This document shows positions 8,269-17,700 of a stretch of DNA of 64,000 nucleotides, piece after piece. A program made the position numbers and the translations under genes. This stretch comes from Lysinibacillus mangiferihumi. Lineage in GTDB: Bacteria > Bacillota > Bacilli > Bacillales_A > Planococcaceae. The stretch lies in the NCBI RefSeq assembly GCF_003049665.1, contig NZ_PYWM01000005.1:124001-188000 (forward strand), read 5' to 3'. The stretch's first letter is position 1, and each line of letters opens with the position of its first letter. The notes under the pieces were generated by a model. That model saw only the letters and a program-made list of their open reading frames with translations, searched no databases and had not been told where the DNA came from.

Positions 8269-10016
8269 GTGAAAAAAATGTTGTATTAGATCCAGCTAAA
8301 AAAAATCGCAGAAAATTACTTCGTTCTATTGCTCAATTCGTTATCGTTGTATTTTTAGCGGTGATTTTAATACGTGTCGTGTTCTTAACAGAAAAAAAAG
8401 AAGAGGAAACAGTTCCTCTAATTAATAAAGATGGTTTTATTGCATTATCCTACTTTGGCGTAAGTAGAAATGATTCTCCAAAATACGTGTCCAGAAAGAA
8501 CTTGGAAAAACAGTTGGAGTTACTTGAAGGGCAAGGTTACAAAACGATTACCCAGCAAGATATATTAGATTTTTATGAAAAGAACAAACCTCTACCAGAG
8601 AAAGCATTGTTTTTATCATTTGAAGATGGACGCACAGACTCAAGTATTTTCGCTCAAAACATTATGGAAGAGTTGAATTATAAAGCAACCATGTTTACGT
8701 ATGCCAATAAGATGGATACGAGAGACAATAAATTTTTAAAACCTAAAGATTTATTACTTATGCAAAAAAGTGGGTTTTGGGAATTAGGTTCCAATGGATA
8801 CCGTCTGACGTATATTAATATTTATAATGATCAAGGACAGTCATTAGGCATGATCGACGAGAATGATGTGCCAAATAAAACGACAATCGAATATTATAAT
8901 CACTATTTAATGGACTTTATTCGCAATCAGTTTATGATTCCGAGTGAAACGCGGAAAGAAATGGAGACGCGAATTAAAAAGGATTATAAATTAATGCACG
9001 ATATTTATGAAGAAAAGTTAGAGGAAGTGCCAAAGGCGTATGCCATTATGCATGCCAATGCACTTTACAATAATATGGACCCTTTAGTAGAGAGTATCAA
9101 CGATACCGAAATTAAAAATACATTTCGTATGCATTTCAATTTAGAGCTAGGTGCCTATAATAACAAAGACGCAGATCTCTATAACTTAAGCCGATTACAA
9201 GTATCGCCATATTGGTCAACAAACCATGTGATGATGAAAATCCGCCAAGCGAGTAAACAAAATGTAGCATTTGAAGTAGGGGATGCTCAACAAGCAAAAA
9301 AATGGTCCATTATTAATGGAGCCGCAGAATTTAAAAATAATGAAATCATTATAACGTCTGCACCATCCAGTGAAGGGCGCATTATTTTAAAGGATGCCTT
9401 GCCTAATCAATATAATGTCAATTTTGCTTTTAAAGGAAATGTAGTAGGGCAGCAATCTCTATATTTGAACTATGATGAAAAAAGCAATAGCTATATTCGT
9501 ATTGCATTAATAGACAATGAGATCGTTGTGTCAGAAAAATTACCTGGAGCAAGTGTTGTTGAAAAGGAACGCTTGCAGTTAAATGATATTAAGTGGGATG
9601 AAGAACAATACGCATTTAATAAAGCAACTGTCTATAACTATCAAGATACACAAAAAGGTTCTAGAATTGATGAAGATGAATATCCACGAAATTTAACACA
9701 AAAAAGAGTATTTAATATCGCTGTGAATAAAGATAAAATAGAGATAAATGTCGACGATGTATTATCGAAGACAATAAAGGTAAATCCAGTTATTAATGGG
9801 AAACAATTGGGAATCGGAGCAATGTATAGTAAAAAAGATACGACACACGAACAGTATGCAGATGATATTTATGATACATTGATCGATGATCTATTAATAA
9901 CAGATGGAAACAAGACGACACTCTTTTCAAATCAATATACGAATTTTGATAAAGTAAAGTATAAAACAACGACATTGTTTAATAACGTTGTAGACTTCTT
10001 TATTGAAACCTTCTAA
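8265..10016 (+). CDS. Membrane-anchored degenerate deacetylase with C-terminal lectin-like domain
   Basis: A 583-residue protein with one N-terminal membrane segment (about 22-42) and an outside domain. Residues around 60-330 follow the PgaB/IcaB-type NodB fold: the stretch at about 119 reads LSFEDGRTD, where the first aspartate of the usual TFDDG is replaced by glutamate. The expected histidine pair is replaced by GSNGYRLTY, so metal binding is doubtful. The C-terminal 250 residues are strand-rich, like a carbohydrate-binding jelly roll. Overlapping starts tie it to the synthase upstream. It may bind or guide the polymer rather than deacetylate it. The last residues form a second weak amphipathic helix. 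Confidence 0.75.
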   Translation: MSEKNVVLDPAKKNRRKLLRSIAQFVIVVFLAVILIRVVFLTEKKEEETVPLINKDGFIALSYFGVSRNDSPKYVSRKNLEKQLELLEGQGYKTITQQDILDFYEKNKPLPEKALFLSFEDGRTDSSIFAQNIMEELNYKATMFTYANKMDTRDNKFLKPKDLLLMQKSGFWELGSNGYRLTYINIYNDQGQSLGMIDENDVPNKTTIEYYNHYLMDFIRNQFMIPSETRKEMETRIKKDYKLMHDIYEEKLEEVPKAYAIMHANALYNNMDPLVESINDTEIKNTFRMHFNLELGAYNNKDADLYNLSRLQVSPYWSTNHVMMKIRQASKQNVAFEVGDAQQAKKWSIINGAAEFKNNEIIITSAPSSEGRIILKDALPNQYNVNFAFKGNVVGQQSLYLNYDEKSNSYIRIALIDNEIVVSEKLPGASVVEKERLQLNDIKWDEEQYAFNKATVYNYQDTQKGSRIDEDEYPRNLTQKRVFNIAVNKDKIEINVDDVLSKTIKVNPVINGKQLGIGAMYSKKDTTHEQYADDIYDTLIDDLLITDGNKTTLFSNQYTNFDKVKYKTTTLFNNVVDFFIETF

Positions 10017-10038
10017 ACCGAGGGGAAGTTAGATTCAC

Positions 10039-11085
10039 GTGAGAAAATTTATTTTGTTTATCTGTATGGCACTACTAATTATCACAGCATGTAGTAATAG
10101 CAAAGAAGTTCCGGTTGAAGCAAAGGAAGAGCTAAAGAATAAAAATAAGTTGCAATTATCTATTTGGTTGCCTGAATGGCAAAAAAAATCAGCAATAGAA
10201 GACGTGAAAAATTCACAGCAGGGTTTACAGGATATCCGTGTATTTGGCGCTTATTTCAACAGTAAAGATCAATTATTATTAACAGATAATGCGGTAGAGA
10301 TGTTGCAACAAACACAGCAACAATTTCATGCCACACATTCTGTGATGCTTACGTTAATCAATGACTATGTTACAGATAACGCCCCATCAGTTCAGAAGGA
10401 TAGTAAGTTATTACATCGCCTGCTCCAAGATACTTCAACGAGACAAAAGCATATCGATAATATATTGCAAATTGTTGAGCAATATCAGGTCAAGGGAATA
10501 GAAATTGATTATGAAAAGGTAGCGAAAGAGGATCTTCCGAAATATATACTTTTTTTAGAAGAGCTTTATCAACAGTTATCCAAAAAAAATATCACACTAC
10601 ATGTTGTATTAGAACCGCGTTTTCCATTCGATATGAAATTGCCTGATGGCCCAAAGTATACTGTTATGGCGTACAATGTCCATGGTTATCATAGTGGACC
10701 TGGAGCGAAAGCAACATTCTCATTTTTAGATGACTTACTAAAAAAAATACAAAAGTCTAATCAAGACTTAGCCATTGCTTTTGCAACGGGTGGATTTAAA
10801 TGGGCTGCACAAGGGAAAGCGGTTGCTTTAACGGAAATTGAGGCAGAGCAACTACTCGCCAAAACGAAAGTAAAGAAACAACGAGATCAAGCAAGCGGGG
10901 CTGCCTATTTCACTTATTCTGATGACAATAATGTACGTCATGAGGTATGGTATGCGGATCAAGAGACACTTGAAAAATGGATTAGCTATGTCCAACAAAA
11001 AAGCTATCATGAGGTAGTATTATGGCGCGCTGGCGGTTTAAGTTCAGATACATTAAAGTGGATTGACAAGCAATCTATCAAATGA
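10039..11085 (+). CDS. GH18-like glycoside hydrolase lipoprotein
   Basis: A 348-residue lipoprotein with lipobox ITAC (Cys18). The body is TIM-barrel-like: the segment GIEIDYEKV corresponds to the DxxDxDxE active-site strand of family 18 chitinases and related peptidoglycan hydrolases, with the acidic pair D-x-E kept. TVMAYNVHG matches the later barrel strand. GTG 10039 follows GAGGGGAAG. It is the last gene of operon 1 and most likely trims or releases an N-acetylhexosamine-containing polymer at the cell surface. Its true substrate cannot be told from sequence. Confidence 0.75.
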   Translation: MRKFILFICMALLIITACSNSKEVPVEAKEELKNKNKLQLSIWLPEWQKKSAIEDVKNSQQGLQDIRVFGAYFNSKDQLLLTDNAVEMLQQTQQQFHATHSVMLTLINDYVTDNAPSVQKDSKLLHRLLQDTSTRQKHIDNILQIVEQYQVKGIEIDYEKVAKEDLPKYILFLEELYQQLSKKNITLHVVLEPRFPFDMKLPDGPKYTVMAYNVHGYHSGPGAKATFSFLDDLLKKIQKSNQDLAIAFATGGFKWAAQGKAVALTEIEAEQLLAKTKVKKQRDQASGAAYFTYSDDNNVRHEVWYADQETLEKWISYVQQKSYHEVVLWRAGGLSSDTLKWIDKQSIK

Positions 11086-11118
11086 AGGATAGATAAGTCA
11101 ATTAAACGTATTTTTTAC

Positions 11119-11149
11119 TGTAGTTTGAAATAGCTAAAAGCTATATAAT
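11119..11149 (+). promoter_or_regulatory. Candidate promoter of exopolysaccharide operon 2
   Basis: A perfect minus-10 TATAAT at 11144-11149 follows a weak minus-35 region (TGTAGTTTGAAA, 11119-11130). A transcript would start around 11156, immediately before the first helix of the structured leader at 11160. A small palindrome AGCTAAAAGCT overlaps the spacer. Confidence 0.5.
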
Positions 11150-11155
11150 GATTAA

Positions 11156-11394
11156 ATATGACAAGCCCCACCATTTAACTTTTCGTGGGCGAGCATCGAG
11201 CATCTTCAATATGGCATGTGCCATATTGAGGGGGCTTGTCTGACTCGCTTTCCTATAAAAGTTTATTTGGTGGGGTTTACCTTGTTTATCAAACATAATG
11301 TACGGTTAGTACAAGGTTTATTTTTGTTCCTATCGGGCACTAAACAAGTAAGGCTTCGAATTATTTCGAGGAGAGCTACAAGGAGGTAGGAATA
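11156..11394 (+). ncRNA. Structured 5' leader RNA of operon 2, unknown class
   Basis: The region folds into a closed unit. Helix P1 pairs 11160-11169 with 11231-11240 (10 bp, perfect). Inside it, 11206-11215 pairs with 11220-11229 (10 bp, loop ATGT). The C-rich strand 11163-11173 can pair instead with 11268-11278 (CCCCACCA with TGGTGGGG plus three more pairs), excluding P1. A weaker hairpin, 11279-11285 with 11311-11317, precedes TTATTTTTG and may terminate. The ribosome binding site AAGGAGG lies just before ATG 11395. The mutually exclusive helices resemble a riboswitch or attenuator. I do not recognise a known class. Confidence 0.5.
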
Positions 11395-12279
11395 ATGAAT
11401 GAAGTAATTTTCGCAAAAGATATAATGCTAGAACAAGATGTTAAAAAATATTTTGAAATTATGCTTGAAAGTGCTATTCGTTCACATATGACGATTACCA
11501 CAATTTTTTTAAAGTGTGTACACAGTACCTCTTCAGAAGTAAATCATAGCAATGTAAATACTCAAATTACTGATTTTTTAACGGAAAATATTCGGAAGAC
11601 GGATTTACTCTTCCAATTGGCAGATGGAGAGCATTGGGGCATTATTTTTTTACAAAGTAGCGATGTTGAAGCGAATGCATTTTTAAAAAGAATCTTCCAT
11701 TTACTAAAGAAAGATTCAACGCTAGAAAGTCGCGTTGCCTTAAAAGCTTCTATAACAGAAATACGTAATAATCAGATCAACTTTGAAATACTAGTAGAAA
11801 AAAATAAAGCATTACTGGCTGATAACAATCAACAGCAATGGTGGATTGAACAGATAGAGGATTATCGTTTACAATCCATTGAACTTGTAAAAGTGAGTAT
11901 TATTGAACAAAATGCTATTTTTAGAAAAGTGCTAGAAACGACTTTAAATTCCATGGATATCGCTAATTTTACTTTTGATGTCACAGCATATGAAGATGGT
12001 TATAGTTTTTTACAATCTAATACTTATCAATCCGGGCATTTGCATTTAATTATTATGAATGATATTTTACCGCGCAATAATGGCTTAGAAATTTTACACA
12101 GCTTACGAACAATGCCGAACGAAAAGAGATTCCTCATTTACATGATGTCTGAACGTAACTCAGAGATCGCCGCACTAAATGCATATGAAGGTGGCGTGGA
12201 TGAATTTATAGTTAAACCGTTTAATTTACGTTTATTAGAAGCAAAAATTAAACGCACTTTTGCGAGGTATTGGCTATGA
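11395..12279 (+). CDS. Degenerate GGDEF domain fused to degenerate receiver domain
   Basis: A 294-residue soluble protein. Residues 1-150 follow the GGDEF fold (ITDFLTENIRKTDLLFQL, then IIFLQSS, KASITEI), but the signature loop is LADGEHWG, so no cyclase activity is expected. Residues 165-294 are a receiver: VSIIEQNA, IIMNDILPRNNG and FIVKPFN. Asparagine replaces the usual phospho-acceptor aspartate (the aspartate is shifted by one), while the switch lysine is kept. It is first in operon 2 after a structured leader. Degenerate GGDEF proteins such as B. subtilis YdaK act as c-di-GMP receptors for polysaccharide synthesis; a similar sensor or scaffold role is inferred here. Confidence 0.75.
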   Translation: MNEVIFAKDIMLEQDVKKYFEIMLESAIRSHMTITTIFLKCVHSTSSEVNHSNVNTQITDFLTENIRKTDLLFQLADGEHWGIIFLQSSDVEANAFLKRIFHLLKKDSTLESRVALKASITEIRNNQINFEILVEKNKALLADNNQQQWWIEQIEDYRLQSIELVKVSIIEQNAIFRKVLETTLNSMDIANFTFDVTAYEDGYSFLQSNTYQSGHLHLIIMNDILPRNNGLEILHSLRTMPNEKRFLIYMMSERNSEIAALNAYEGGVDEFIVKPFNLRLLEAKIKRTFARYWL

Positions 12280-13322
12280 TAGACTTATCGCTTGATTTTC
12301 TTTTATCCGTAATAGCTATACTGTTCATCGTTCTGTGTGGCTTCATGATGTATATATTTTATCAACGTCAAAGTGAAGTGCGTTTTAAAAAATCGAGAGA
12401 TATCTATTTAAAAGACTACTCACAGCTTTGGTATGAATATCTTTTTAATAATGAAATTTTTTCAGTGGTGCTTATACCACGTGGCAAGCCGCAAGTTCAG
12501 GCAATCGAAATGATTTTTTCATCCTATTTAAAGAACATTACGAATGATGATATGAGATGGAAAATGAAGAATTTTTCCAATCAGTATTTAAAGACATTTT
12601 ATGAAAATGATTTAATGAATAAACGTTGGAGCATTCGCATGAACGCTTTATATCGTATCGCCGATTTGCAGCTCGATGAATTGCTGGATGCTTGTAAAAA
12701 ATTAGAGACAACGAAATACTCGAAGGAAGAGTTTTTTCAATTGCTTAAAATATATTCTTTATTTCAGCCGGAATTATTTATTCAAAAAATAAAGGTCCCC
12801 AATGCAAATTACTCTGAAAGTGAATATAGAAGATTATTCGTTTTATTAGAGGAAGATACATTTATGAGATTTTTTGATGAGTTTACGAGCTGGTCAATGA
12901 GCATCCAATTTGCTGTAATCGATACGGCTGCGGCCAAAAAAAATATGAAATACATTGAGAAATTAGAGCAATTATTAACGAATGAAAATGATGAAATTAA
13001 AATACGCGCGCTAAAGGGCCTGTTTGAAATTGGTGTAATTGAAAATATCAATCCGTATATTCCTTTCGTAACGTCACATTTATGGGAAGTACGCTTAATG
13101 GTAGGGAAGATTTTTAAATATGTCCCCTTGTCCTATTCTTATCCCTATTTAGAACAGCTTCTTCAAGATGAAAATTGGTGGGTTCGCTCTCAAGCTGCGA
13201 AGACGATTGCTGAAGATCGTGACGGATTAGAGAAATTAAAAGAGTTTATTTCATATTCTACTGATCATTATGCAGTAGAGATGGCACAAGAAACAATAAT
13301 GAGAAAGCAGGGAACGAGATGA
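12276..13322 (+). CDS. Membrane-anchored HEAT-repeat protein
   Basis: A 348-residue protein with one N-terminal membrane segment (about residues 5-27) and a cytoplasmic body of helical pairs. The last third shows HEAT-like repeats (IKIRALKGLFEIG, WEVRLMVGKIFK, WWVRSQAAKTIAED), typical of protein-binding scaffolds and phycocyanin-lyase-type HEAT units. ATG 12276 overlaps the stop of the upstream gene (ATGA), and its own end overlaps the next start, so it is made together with the degenerate GGDEF protein and the second GT2. Inference: an adaptor connecting the regulator to the synthase at the membrane. No enzyme motif seen. Confidence 0.75.
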   Translation: MIDLSLDFLLSVIAILFIVLCGFMMYIFYQRQSEVRFKKSRDIYLKDYSQLWYEYLFNNEIFSVVLIPRGKPQVQAIEMIFSSYLKNITNDDMRWKMKNFSNQYLKTFYENDLMNKRWSIRMNALYRIADLQLDELLDACKKLETTKYSKEEFFQLLKIYSLFQPELFIQKIKVPNANYSESEYRRLFVLLEEDTFMRFFDEFTSWSMSIQFAVIDTAAAKKNMKYIEKLEQLLTNENDEIKIRALKGLFEIGVIENINPYIPFVTSHLWEVRLMVGKIFKYVPLSYSYPYLEQLLQDENWWVRSQAAKTIAEDRDGLEKLKEFISYSTDHYAVEMAQETIMRKQGTR

Positions 13323-14740
13323 AAATTTTACATTACTCCATGTTGTTTTTTGGCGGCGTAATTGTATTTTATATGCTGTTTGTTATTGTTTCGTATTGCA
13401 CCATGTTAATTATCGCAATGCTTGATTTGCGTAAGCGATACCGTTTAGACCCTTCGGAGTATGATGATGCGCATATAGATGCCTTTTATTCCAAGCCTGT
13501 GTCCTTACTAGTTCCTGCCTATAACGAAGAGGTAGGGGTAGTAGATACCGTCTATTCATTGCTTAATTTACGTTATCCGCAAACAGAAATTATTATTATT
13601 AATGATGGTTCCACTGATAATACTCTACAAACGGTCATTAAGCACTTTCAGATGAAACCTGTAAATAAAATTATAAAAACAAATATTCATACGAAGCAAG
13701 TTATCCAAATTTATGAATCAGAAATTTATATGAATTGTATATTAGTAGATAAAGTGAATGGCGGCAAGGCTGATGCATTGAATGTCGGTATCAACGTATC
13801 ACAATATCCGTATTTTTGTTCCATTGATGGGGATTCCATTTTAGATGAAAAAGCATTGCTTCGTGTAATGAAGCCGATTGTTTTATCTGATGGAGAAGTG
13901 ATTGCAGCTGGGGGCAATATACGTATCGCCAACGGAGCGAAAATGCAACTTGGCTCGATTTATGATATGCGATTACCTAGTAATTATTTAGTTATCATGC
14001 AAATAATTGAATATTTGCGAGCCTTTTTAATGGGGCGAATTGCATTAAGTAAATTTAATCTTGTGTTGATTATTTCAGGTGCATTTAGTGTCTTTTCAAA
14101 AAAATGGGCTGTTGAAGCAGGCGGCTATTCGACCAATATTATTGGTGAAGACATGGAGCTCGTTGTCAATATTCATCGACTTATTAAAGAGAAAAAAGAA
14201 AATAAACGAATTGAATTTGTGCCAGACCCTGTCTGTTGGACAGAAGCGCCGCATACATTAAGTGTTTTGCGAAATCAGCGAAGACGTTGGCACCAAGGGA
14301 TGTTTGAAAGCCTTTGGAAACATAAGAAAATGACGTTAAATCCACGATACGGCTTGATTGGTATGGTGTCGTTTCCGTATTTTTGGCTTGTGGAATGTTT
14401 AGGACCTGTTGTAGAACTAGGTGGCTATATCTATATTATTATCGCGTTTTTCTTAGGGCAAATTTATTATGAAATGGCGATTTTGTTATTATTGCTTTTT
14501 GTTATTTATGGTGTTATTTTTTCCGTTGCTTCCGTATTATTTGAGGCTTGGAGCATGAATACGTATCCAAGAAAGAGAGACTTGTTACGTATGATTACTT
14601 TAGCGTTTACTGAAATTTTTTGGTATCGCCCACTTACACTACTATGGCGTTGTGAAGGATTAATTCGATTTGTACGTAGAAAGAGTGAATGGGGAAATAT
14701 GAAGCGTGTCGGGATTGCTGAAAAGGAGAAAAGTGTATGA
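13319..14740 (+). CDS. Second GT2 processive polysaccharide synthase
   Basis: A 473-residue membrane glycosyltransferase like IcaA/PgaC or BcsA catalytic cores. A first membrane segment (about 8-33) precedes the GT2 domain: SLLVPAYNEE, IIINDGSTD, SIDGDS, the acceptor region GEDMEL and the processivity motif QRRRWHQG. Membrane segments follow at about 360-430. The motifs are complete, so an active enzyme is expected. Start ATG 13319 overlaps the HEAT gene by 4 nt. No PilZ domain is present, unlike the operon 1 synthase; control could be supplied by the degenerate GGDEF and HEAT proteins. Whether both synthases act on one polymer or two is open. Confidence 0.87.
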   Translation: MKILHYSMLFFGGVIVFYMLFVIVSYCTMLIIAMLDLRKRYRLDPSEYDDAHIDAFYSKPVSLLVPAYNEEVGVVDTVYSLLNLRYPQTEIIIINDGSTDNTLQTVIKHFQMKPVNKIIKTNIHTKQVIQIYESEIYMNCILVDKVNGGKADALNVGINVSQYPYFCSIDGDSILDEKALLRVMKPIVLSDGEVIAAGGNIRIANGAKMQLGSIYDMRLPSNYLVIMQIIEYLRAFLMGRIALSKFNLVLIISGAFSVFSKKWAVEAGGYSTNIIGEDMELVVNIHRLIKEKKENKRIEFVPDPVCWTEAPHTLSVLRNQRRRWHQGMFESLWKHKKMTLNPRYGLIGMVSFPYFWLVECLGPVVELGGYIYIIIAFFLGQIYYEMAILLLLLFVIYGVIFSVASVLFEAWSMNTYPRKRDLLRMITLAFTEIFWYRPLTLLWRCEGLIRFVRRKSEWGNMKRVGIAEKEKSV

Positions 14741-17700
14741 AGCGAATATATATAGGAATTATCATTACATTAATGCTCATTATTACTCCGATTATTATTT
14801 GGTACTTGGATGATAATACCCCGCTAAACGTAGCGATTTTAGATAAAACAGTTCCAAATGAAACATATCGCGAACATCTCGGCGTGAATTGGTTTTTAAA
14901 TCATTACAAGTATACGATGGACAATCAGCCTTATGATTTAGTGGACAGTTATTTCGGTACGCAACCAGATGACAAATTAAAAAGTGTAACGGAAAAAAAA
15001 TTCCCAACAGACTATAGTAACTATGATGTGATTTATTTAGCAGATACGTATGGTGTGTATAAAGATGATTTAGGACAAAAAAAAAGGCTAGGACAACGCT
15101 CAGAAAAAATTGTCGGTGGTTTAGAGATGGAAGAATGGCAGTCAATTGTATCTCGACTAGCTAGTAATAAAAAAAGTATGTTAATAGCCGAGTACAATAC
15201 ATTCGCTTCGCCAACGACGGAAGCAGTCCGAAAAGAGCTTCAAGATTATTTGGGAATATCATGGTCAGGATGGATTGGGCGTTATTTTGATGAGCTCGAT
15301 TATCATAAAAATTTAGAAATACCACAATGGATAGTAGATGAATACGGAGAAGATTGGTCCTATAAAGGTGGAGGATTTATCGTCTTTAATGAAATTACAG
15401 AAAAGCTCGTAGTATTAGAGTTGGACAAACATATTAAGACGGCAGGGATTGAGCTACAATTTACGGAATCGGGTAAGCAATTTTTTAATACCTCTAGCAG
15501 TGCAAAATATGAGTATTGGTTTGATATTATTACGCCGAAATATGCTGAAGATGCATTAGCCAACTACAAGTGGGATTTAACTAAAGAAGGGTCCAAGATT
15601 TTAGATGACAATCATATTCCACAACAATTTGCAGCGATTGTCTCACAGGATAAACGTTATACAACTAGCTATTATTTTGCAGGAGATTTCAATGATATGG
15701 GGCGTTTACCTACGCTATCTAAAGTCAAAGGTTTACCTACTCTTTATAAATATGCTGAGAAGTTTGCTGACAGCTCTTTTTATTGGTCTATTTACATACC
15801 AGTTATGCACAAAGTATTTAAGACATTTGAGAAAAAACAAGTGCAAGAAACAAATCATGCAAACAAATTAAACTATAATGCACGTGTTCAAGGTGAAACG
15901 TTTGAAGTGTTACAAGATGGAAAATGGGAGCCGATAACATTCAAAGGTGTCAATATTGGTATGGGGAAACCAGGTGCATTTCCTGGGGAAGCAGCAATCA
16001 CTGAAGAAGAGTATTATCGTTGGTTTAATCAAATTGCAGCTATGAATGCGAATACGATACGGGTATATACGTTACACCCGCCAGGCTTCTATCGAGCGCT
16101 GGCAAAGTACAACGAAGAAAATCCTAATCGCCCATTATACGTTTTACATGGTGTTTGGATTAATGAAGAAGGCTTATCACAATCACTTGATGCTTATGAT
16201 GCAACTACGTTAAAGGATTTTCAACATGAAATGAAGCGCATGGTTGATGTTATTCACGGTAATATTTATGTGAAGCCTGTTACGGGACATGCATCTGGCT
16301 TATACGATGTAGATGTTTCAAAATATGTAATTGGTTGGGTGCTTGGGATTGAGTGGTATCCACATATGGTCGTCGGAACAAATGAAAAGCATGCTAATTT
16401 AGGGCAATATAATGGAACATATTTCGAAACAAAAAATGCGACACCTTTTGAGCATTGGCTTGCTGAGCAGATGGACATGATTACAGTTTATGAGAAAGAG
16501 AAATACAATTGGATGCGACCGATGAGTTTTACCAACTGGGTAACAACAGATTTACTAGATCATCCATCTGAACCATCAGAAGAAGAAGATTTAGTAGGCG
16601 TTAACCCGAATGTCATCTTTACAAAAGGGGAAATGCAAACACCAGGACAATTTGCTTCGTATCATGTCTATCCTTATTACCCAGATTTCTTTAATTTCGA
16701 TAAAGATTATTTAAATTATGTAGATTTTCGTGGTCAAAAAAATAGTTATGCAGGCTATTTAAATGAATTGCATAAGGCCCATACAATGCCGGTACTTATC
16801 GCGGAATTCGGCATTCCAGCATCGCGTGGAATGACACATGAAAATGTCTACGGTTGGAATCAGGGGCACATGTCTGAAAAGAAACAAGGTGAAACATTGC
16901 AGCATTTGTATGAAGATATCATGCATGAAGGCTTGCTTGGTGGGCTTGTATTTACATGGCAGGATGAGTGGTTTAAACGGACGTGGAATACAATGGATTA
17001 CGACGACCCGAATCGTCGACCGTTTTGGTCCAATGCTCAAACTAATGAACAGCAATTCGGTCTAATGAGCTTTGATCGAAATAAAGTGAAAGTAGATGGA
17101 AAGCTAAATGATTGGGAAGAAGGTACACAATTATATAAAACTTCGCCTTCTAGCTCGACTGATTTTGCTGTGGATTACGATGAAAAGTATGTGTACATGA
17201 AGTTGAAAAGTGATGAGATAAAAACGGCATCACCACGTATTTTACTAGACGTAGTACCAGAGCAAGGCAATACATCTGCAACAACTATTAAAAATATGAC
17301 ATTTTCAAATGGTGTTGACTTTATTGTTGAGTTAAATAAAAATAGCGATTCGCGAGTTGTCATTGATGAATACTACGATTTCTATGATTATTTCTATGGA
17401 CATCGTTTAAGCATGATTTCACCACGCATGAAAGCAGCGGTTAAAAATAGTGGCAAGTTTGCGCCGATTTATTATGTTTTAAATAAACAACTGTACTTAC
17501 CAGAACAAAAAAAGACGACAGACTTTAGCTTTTATGAAACAGGTAAATTGCTACAAGGAAATGCAAATCCTGAAGCGTCTCACTATAATTCACTCGTTGA
17601 CTACACATGGACAGATGATAATGTGATTGAGCTACGAATACCTTGGCTTCTGCTACAATCCAAAGATCCAAGTCAGCGAGAGTTTATGGGAGATTTATAT

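Noticed and set aside
11156-11394. c-di-GMP (GEMM) riboswitch before operon 2
   Set aside because: The expected core elements and tetraloop receptor could not be found; only an unassigned structured leader is claimed.
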